From positions 62,001 through 126,000 of the forward strand of contig DASSNU010000001.1 in NCBI GenBank assembly GCA_035701265.1: a stretch of 64,000 nucleotides of DNA, written 5' to 3'. A model generated the notes under the pieces. The model was not told the origin of the DNA. It did not search any database and saw only the letters and a program-made list of their open reading frames with translations. A program made the position numbers and the translations under genes. Positions 59,248-64,000 of the stretch are shown here, one piece after another. Source of the stretch: DASSNU01 sp035701265. Lineage in GTDB: Bacteria; Gemmatimonadota; Gemmatimonadetes; Gemmatimonadales; Gemmatimonadaceae. How positions within the stretch are numbered: the stretch's first letter is position 1; every line of letters starts with the position of its first letter.

Positions 59248-60747
59248 GTGACGATCCGCTCCAAGCTGGCCCTCGGCCTCTTCCTGATCGCGGTCGCACT
59301 TCTGGTACCGCTGCTCTTCACCCTGCGCTCCCTCGAGCGGTTGCACGACGCCACGGTGGAGCTGCGCGACCGGGAGTTCGCCGCCACGCTGCTCCTGAGC
59401 CGGATGCGCGTGGCAGTGGACGACGCGCGACGCGCGGAGACCGCGCTCCTCTTCGTCCACGACAGCGCCAGCCTGGAGACATCGCGGGAGGGGATCGTTG
59501 CGCTCCGCGCGCGCGCCGATTCGCTCTCGGCATTCGACCTGGACAGCGCGGCGGTGGGGCTGCGTGCCGCAATCGACACCATCGCGGCCTACATCCCACT
59601 GGAATTCGAACTGGCGGCGCGGGGCGATCTCCGCGCCGATTCCGTGTCCGCCCAGCACGTGGTGCCGAGCATTGCCGCCACGGAGCGAACGCTGGAGGAG
59701 GCGGAGCGTGCGCTCCGGGTGCGCACGAGCGACCGGGTGCGCGAGGCGGCCGAGCTCACCGCCACCGCACGGAGCCGCGCCGGGCTGGCGCTCGCCGCGG
59801 CGCTCCTCATCGCGCTGGTCATCGCCATCATCGTCTGGCGCACGATCAGCCGCCCGGTCCGCGATCTGGAAGAGGGGATGGCGGCCGTGGCGTCCGGCAA
59901 CTTTCGCTACCGGCTGTCGCGCAACACGGAGCATCGCAGCGACGAGTTCGGCCGGCTGGCGGCCAGCTTTCGCACGATGCAGGACCAGTTGACACAGCTC
60001 GATCGCATGAAGGCCGAGTTCGTCTCCGTGGCCTCGCACGAGCTCAAGACGCCGATCAACGTGATCCTGGGGTACCTTCAGCTTCTGGAGGAGGAGACGT
60101 ACGGCGCCATCTCAGCCAAGCAGCGAGAGGTGCTGGAGACGCTCGAGTCGCAGACGCGTGCGCTGTCGCGCCTCGTGCACCATCTGTTGGACGTGAGCCG
60201 ATTCGAAGCGGGAGGCGGGCGGCTGGACCTGCGGTCCATCGAGTTGGAGGGATTCCTGCAGGACCTCGAGCATGCGTTCCGCGTGCTGTCCATGCAGCGA
60301 GGGATCGATTTCCGGGTGGAGCGCGGCGGAGAATTGCCGGTCGACGTCACCTGGGATCCCGACCGCGTGGCCGAGGTGCTGGGCAATCTGCTGAGCAACG
60401 CGTTCAAGTTCACGGGGCGGGGCGGGACGATCGAGCTGATCGTGCACGGCTCCCGGGGCGGAGACGAGCTCTCGCTCATGGTGCGCGACACGGGGAGCGG
60501 TATCCCCGCGCAGGATCTTCCGCGTATCTTCGACAAGTTCTACCAGGCGCACGGACCGGAAGGCGGCGACGGCAGCGGAGCGGGGCTGGGGTTGGCGATC
60601 GCCAAGGAGATCGTCTCCGCGCACGGTGGGGAGATCGACGTCGAGAGCACCGTCGGCGTCGGGACCACGTTCCGCATCCATCTTCCACGCACCGCGGGGA
60701 TGATGGTGCGCGGCGGCGAGCCGGCCGGAGTCGGCGCGCACGCGTGA
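59248..60747 (+). CDS. HAMP-domain sensor histidine kinase
   Basis: A 499-residue membrane kinase: first transmembrane helix (LALGLFLIAVALLVPLLF, residues 6-23), a helical periplasmic sensor (about 30-175, four-helix-bundle type), second helix (GLALAAALLIALVIAIIVW), a HAMP linker, HisKA with the phospho-histidine in SVASHELKTPINVILGY (near residue 268), and the ATPase domain with NLLSNAFKFT, DTGSGIP and GLGLAIAKEIVSAHGG. No response regulator is adjacent. The start is a GTG at 59248. What it senses is unknown. Confidence 0.92.
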   Translation: MTIRSKLALGLFLIAVALLVPLLFTLRSLERLHDATVELRDREFAATLLLSRMRVAVDDARRAETALLFVHDSASLETSREGIVALRARADSLSAFDLDSAAVGLRAAIDTIAAYIPLEFELAARGDLRADSVSAQHVVPSIAATERTLEEAERALRVRTSDRVREAAELTATARSRAGLALAAALLIALVIAIIVWRTISRPVRDLEEGMAAVASGNFRYRLSRNTEHRSDEFGRLAASFRTMQDQLTQLDRMKAEFVSVASHELKTPINVILGYLQLLEEETYGAISAKQREVLETLESQTRALSRLVHHLLDVSRFEAGGGRLDLRSIELEGFLQDLEHAFRVLSMQRGIDFRVERGGELPVDVTWDPDRVAEVLGNLLSNAFKFTGRGGTIELIVHGSRGGDELSLMVRDTGSGIPAQDLPRIFDKFYQAHGPEGGDGSGAGLGLAIAKEIVSAHGGEIDVESTVGVGTTFRIHLPRTAGMMVRGGEPAGVGAHA

Positions 60748-60796
60748 TGCGGGCCTGTACGCTCCCGGTGCTGGCGACGGTGCCACGCGAGGTTGT

Positions 60797-61411
60797 ATGA
60801 CGGATCACGGGACGACGCGGGCGCGTGAGCGCGCTCGGAGACACGGTGGCCGGCCGCCATACCGACTGGCGGCGCTGACGATCGCGCTCGTTGCGGGTGC
60901 GTGCGCGCACGCGGCGCGCATGGAGCCGCGCGCGGCCGCGGAGCCGCTGGACCACGTGGTGTGGAGCACCACGCTGAACACCGCGCGCGACATGGCCGAT
61001 GGCGGACGCTACGGCATGGCGGACGCGCTTCTGGCACGGTACGCGCTCGCCAACCCGGACTCCCCCTCCGCGCACGAGAGCGACTTCTGGCGCGCGCTCA
61101 TCCTTCTGGATCCGGACAACCCGCTCACCTCCTCCGCCGCGCGCGTGCTTCTCGAGCGCTATCTCGGCTACGATGACGGCATGCACCGCGACGAGGCGCG
61201 CGTACTCCTCGCCGTGGCCGCATCCCGAGACTCCATGCGCGCACTGCTCGCCGCACGCGATGCCGCGCTCCGCGCGCAGGCGACCGCACCACACCCGGGC
61301 GATCGCGAGGCGGAGCTGCTGAAGGAGAACCAGGCGCTCCACGATCAACTGGAGAAGACGCAGGCCGAGCTGGATCGGATCAAGAAGCGGCTCGTCGCGC
61401 CCAAGCCGTAG
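60797..61411 (+). CDS. Coiled-coil lipoprotein
   Basis: A 204-residue protein with a long basic leader, a hydrophobic segment (LAALTIALVAGAC) ending in a probable lipidated cysteine near residue 36, a helical repeat-like middle (DMADGGRYGMADALLARYAL, suggesting a TPR-type pair) and a C-terminal coiled coil (ELLKENQALHDQLEKTQAELDRIKKRL). The fold recalls periplasmic YbgF/BamD-like lipoproteins, but no family is assigned. It begins 50 bases after the kinase stop and could be in the same transcript. ATG at 60797. Confidence 0.68.
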   Translation: MTDHGTTRARERARRHGGRPPYRLAALTIALVAGACAHAARMEPRAAAEPLDHVVWSTTLNTARDMADGGRYGMADALLARYALANPDSPSAHESDFWRALILLDPDNPLTSSAARVLLERYLGYDDGMHRDEARVLLAVAASRDSMRALLAARDAALRAQATAPHPGDREAELLKENQALHDQLEKTQAELDRIKKRLVAPKP

Positions 61412-61471
61412 CGCGCGCGGCGGCGCGTGCCGCCGCGACGCGCTGCCGCGCACCGCATCGCGGAGCGCCGC

Positions 61472-63544
61472 TCACCCCACGCGAAAGAGCGTGAGCGCGC
61501 GGTCGTAGCGCTGGTTGAGCATGCGGCGGAGCCCGGCATGCTCGGCACGCTCGAGCGCCGGGTCGGCGTCCAGCAACGCGGCCGCCTCGCGCCGCGCGAT
61601 CTCGTTCAGCGCCTCGTCGCGCAGCGGATCGGCCACGCGGAAGGTGGGCACGCCGCTCTGGCGCTCGCCGAACAGGTCGCCCATGCCGCGCTGCGCCAGA
61701 TCGGCGCGCGCGATCTCGAAGCCGTCGTCGCTCTCCACGAACGGCTGCAGCCGTTGCGCCACGTCCGGGCTCACGTCGCCGAGGAGGATGCAGAACGACT
61801 CCGCCGCGCCGCGCCCCACGCGGCCGCGCAACTGGTGGAGCTGGGACAACCCGAATCGCTCCGGATGCTCGATGAGCATCACCGTGGCATTGGGGACGTC
61901 GATGCCGACCTCGATGACGGTGGTCGCGACCAGCACGTCGATGCCCCCGGCGTGAAAGCGGCGCATGAGCGCGTCGCGCTCGTCCGCCGGAAGACGGCCG
62001 TGCAGCAGCGCCACGCGGTGTGTGGCGAACGGCCCTGCGCGGAGCGTCTCGTACATCGTGGTGGCCGCGCGCAGGTCCGTCCGCTCGGACTCGTCGATGA
62101 CCGGATACACCACGTACGTCTGTCGTCCCTGTCCCACCTGGCGGCGCACGAACTCCAGCACGCGCTCGCGCGCGGATTCCGGACGGAGCGCGGTGCGCAC
62201 GGGCACGCGCCCCGCGGGACGCTCGTCCAGCACGCTCACGTCCAGGTCGCCGTACATCGTGAGCGCCAGCGACCGCGGAATGGGCGTCGCGCTCATGAGC
62301 AGCACATCGGGACGTTCTCCCTTGGCGCCCAACGCCGCCCGCTGCTCCACGCCGAATCGGTGCTGTTCGTCGATGATCGCGAGCCCCAGTCGGCCGAACC
62401 GCGCGTCGCCCTGTACCAGCGCGTGCGTGCCGACCACCAGGCATGGCGTCTCGCTCGCCATGCGCTCCGCCGCGGCGCGGCGCTCGCGCGCGCCGAGCGA
62501 GCCGGTCACGAGGAGCGGCTCGAGCGCCAGCGGCTGCAACAACGCACCGATCGTGCGCGCATGCTGCTCGGCCAGGAGCTCCGTGGGCACCATGAGCGCC
62601 GCTTGAAAGTCGTTCTCGAGCGCGAGCAGCGCGGCGAAGAGGGCGACGATCGTCTTCCCGCTTCCCACGTCGCCCTGCAGCAGCCGGTGCATGCGCCGGT
62701 CGCTGCACATGTCGGCCACGATCTCGCGAACGGCGCGCGTCTGCGCACCGGTGAGCGCGAACGGCAGCGAGGTCTTGAGCGACGAGGTGAGCGCGCGATG
62801 GTTCGTGAAGCGGATGCCGGAGCGCGGCTGCCGCGCCAACTCGCGCGCGCGCCGATGCAGCACGTGCACCGCCAGCAGCTCCTCGAAAGCCAGCCGCGCG
62901 CGTCCGCGTGCGGCGTCGGCCATGGTGGCCGGGCGATGCACGGCGCGCAGCGCGTCGGGGAGCGCGGGCACCGCCGCGGCGGCGAGCAGGCGGGCGGGAA
63001 GATACTCGCGCACGAGCGCGAGCAGGGGGTCGAGGTTCTCCTCCACCAGGGCGCGGATCTGTTTCACCGACAGCCCTTCGGTGGCGGGGTAGACGGCCAG
63101 CACCCGCCCTTCCGCGGGTGCGGACTCGTCGCGGCCGAGATTCACCCACTCGCGCGGCTGTAACTGTCGCCCGTGGAAGAAGCGCACCGTCCCGCTGAGC
63201 AGCAGCACGTCGTCGCGCCCGATGACGCGCTCCAGGAACGGCTGCCCCGGCCACGCCACCTCGATCATCCCGGTGTCGTCACGCACCACCGCCTGGAAGA
63301 CGCGGAGCCCGCGGCGGGTGGGGATGATCCCCTTGGAGATCACCGTGCCGATCACCGTGGCGTCCATCCCCGGCTCGAGCGAGGCGATGGGCGCGATGGT
63401 GCTCGCGTCCTCGTAGCGATGCGGGAGATGGTACAGCAGATCGCCTGCCGTGATGACGTGGAGACGACGGAGCGCCTCGGCGCGGCGCGGCCCCACGCCC
63501 TTGAGGTACGTGATCGGCGTGTCGAGTGCGAGACGCGGCGTCAC
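61472..63544 (-). CDS. recG: ATP-dependent DNA helicase RecG
   Basis: Reverses stalled replication forks and branch-migrates Holliday junctions. The 690-residue protein begins with the wedge/OB domain (ITYLKGVGPRRAEALRRL at residues 11-28) and continues with a superfamily 2 helicase core: Walker A GDVGSGKT, DEQHRFG (motif II), ATPIPRSLALTMYGDLD (motif III) and the C-terminal HQLRGRVGRG motif VI. Full length. The start is taken as the GTG at 63544, 11 bases after the ftsY stop; its ribosome binding site is weak. Upstream in-frame reading enters ftsY and is not credible. Confidence 0.94.
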   Translation of the reverse strand: MTPRLALDTPITYLKGVGPRRAEALRRLHVITAGDLLYHLPHRYEDASTIAPIASLEPGMDATVIGTVISKGIIPTRRGLRVFQAVVRDDTGMIEVAWPGQPFLERVIGRDDVLLLSGTVRFFHGRQLQPREWVNLGRDESAPAEGRVLAVYPATEGLSVKQIRALVEENLDPLLALVREYLPARLLAAAAVPALPDALRAVHRPATMADAARGRARLAFEELLAVHVLHRRARELARQPRSGIRFTNHRALTSSLKTSLPFALTGAQTRAVREIVADMCSDRRMHRLLQGDVGSGKTIVALFAALLALENDFQAALMVPTELLAEQHARTIGALLQPLALEPLLVTGSLGARERRAAAERMASETPCLVVGTHALVQGDARFGRLGLAIIDEQHRFGVEQRAALGAKGERPDVLLMSATPIPRSLALTMYGDLDVSVLDERPAGRVPVRTALRPESARERVLEFVRRQVGQGRQTYVVYPVIDESERTDLRAATTMYETLRAGPFATHRVALLHGRLPADERDALMRRFHAGGIDVLVATTVIEVGIDVPNATVMLIEHPERFGLSQLHQLRGRVGRGAAESFCILLGDVSPDVAQRLQPFVESDDGFEIARADLAQRGMGDLFGERQSGVPTFRVADPLRDEALNEIARREAAALLDADPALERAEHAGLRRMLNQRYDRALTLFRVG

Positions 63545-63555
63545 GTCGGCACGAC

Positions 63556-64000
63556 TCAGTCTTCGGCCACCAGCTCGCGCGCGTAGTCGGCCGGATCGAA
63601 CGGCAACAGGTCGTCCGCCTGCTCCCCCACGCCCACGAACTTGATGGGGACGTCGATCGCCTCGTGCACGGCCAGCACGATCCCCCCGCGCGCCGTTCCA
63701 TCCACCTTGGTCACCACCACGCCGCTCACCGGCACCGCCTCCGCGAACGAGCGCGCCTGTGCGACCGCGTTCTGTCCGATCGTGCCGTCGAGCACGAGAA
63801 GCGTCTCGTGCGGCGCATCGGGGATGCGCTTGGCGATCACGCGCGCCACCTTCTGCAACTCCGTCATGAGCCCGCTCTGCGTGTGCAGGCGGCCGGCAGT
63901 GTCCACCAGCACCACATCGCACCCGCGTGCCATCGCGGCGTCCATTGCATCGAACGCCACCGCGGCGGGGTCGCCCCCCGCCTTGCCGCCCACGAACTCG
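63556..64000 (-). CDS. ftsY: Signal recognition particle receptor FtsY, C-terminal part
   Basis: The last 148 codons or so of an SRP-type GTPase; the gene runs off the right edge of the window. Visible motifs are GGKAGGDPAAVAFDAM, the G3 element LVDTAGRLHTQSGLM, G4 TKVDGTARGGIVLAV and the closing KFVGVGEQADDLLPFDP. The sequence DLLPFDPADYARELV is characteristic of FtsY rather than of the SRP protein Ffh. The P-loop and N domain are outside the window. It is followed by recG with an 11-base gap. Confidence 0.93.
   Translation of the reverse strand, partial: EFVGGKAGGDPAAVAFDAMDAAMARGCDVVLVDTAGRLHTQSGLMTELQKVARVIAKRIPDAPHETLLVLDGTIGQNAVAQARSFAEAVPVSGVVVTKVDGTARGGIVLAVHEAIDVPIKFVGVGEQADDLLPFDPADYARELVAED

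Overview
The window is 64 kb of very GC-rich, gene-dense bacterial chromosome from a Gram-negative (diderm) organism: it has TonB-dependent receptors, beta-barrel proteins ending in aromatic residues, lipoprotein signals, and a C-terminal domain of the type IX-secretion/FlgD-like kind. Together with small secreted proteins carrying carboxypeptidase-regulatory and TonB-plug domains, HprK with a mannose-type PTS, split methylmalonyl-CoA mutase, and heavy GTG start use, this fits Gemmatimonadota best. That assignment is inferred from gene content and style, not proven. There are no insertion sequences, phage genes or CRISPR arrays; this is core chromosome. Almost every gene lies on the minus strand, and neighbours are packed with ATGA, GTGA or TGATG overlaps.

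Layout. 0.1-3.8 kb: scpA-scpB-rluB and a Rossmann-fold dehydrogenase-like gene, divergent from rpsT (3.97 kb). 4.2-8.7 kb: pyrR-pyrB-pyrC, a class II aldolase and a coiled-coil/zinc-ribbon protein. 8.8-11.3 kb: a plug-domain protein, two tRNA-Ser genes separated by an unusual hairpin, a prepilin-like protein and a TM2 protein. 11.3-14.5 kb: clpB-tadA. 14.8-15.9 kb: two small exported proteins facing each other across a terminator. 16.0-18.7 kb: recO-selB.

18.7-24.8 kb is a vitamin B12 uptake operon (btuF-btuC-btuD-btuB and a beta-propeller lipoprotein) behind a clear cobalamin riboswitch whose expression platform can hide the btuF ribosome binding site. 24.8-26.6 kb: a bifunctional-nuclease-type protein and a secreted membrane-anchored protein.

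26.7-42.5 kb is one uninterrupted run of 19 co-directional genes. It starts with a FmdB-type zinc ribbon, argS, a pfkB-type kinase, purM and an outer-membrane protein. It continues with ribD-ribE-ribBA-ribH, nusB and a glycosyltransferase, and ends with hpf, hprK and a full mannose-family PTS (IIA-IIB-IIC-IID-HPr-EI). A candidate promoter precedes it and a strong hairpin ends it.

42.7-48.4 kb: methylmalonyl-CoA mutase catalytic subunit, class I fructose-bisphosphatase, a small HExxH protein, comEC and a ComFB-like protein. 48.4-54.8 kb: miaB, mtaB, a receiver-histidine kinase protein, a beta-barrel protein and a large lipoprotein. 54.9-64 kb: alr, mazG, a small exported protein, asnS, a HAMP histidine kinase, a coiled-coil lipoprotein, recG and the end of ftsY, which runs off the window. 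The first 136 bases hold nothing I can assign.

The most interesting material is the B12 operon with its BtuG-like propeller lipoprotein, the 19-gene block joining riboflavin synthesis, translation and PTS regulation, the small tail-domain-only exported protein with a strong promoter, and structured RNA between the tRNA-Ser genes and in the rpsT leader.
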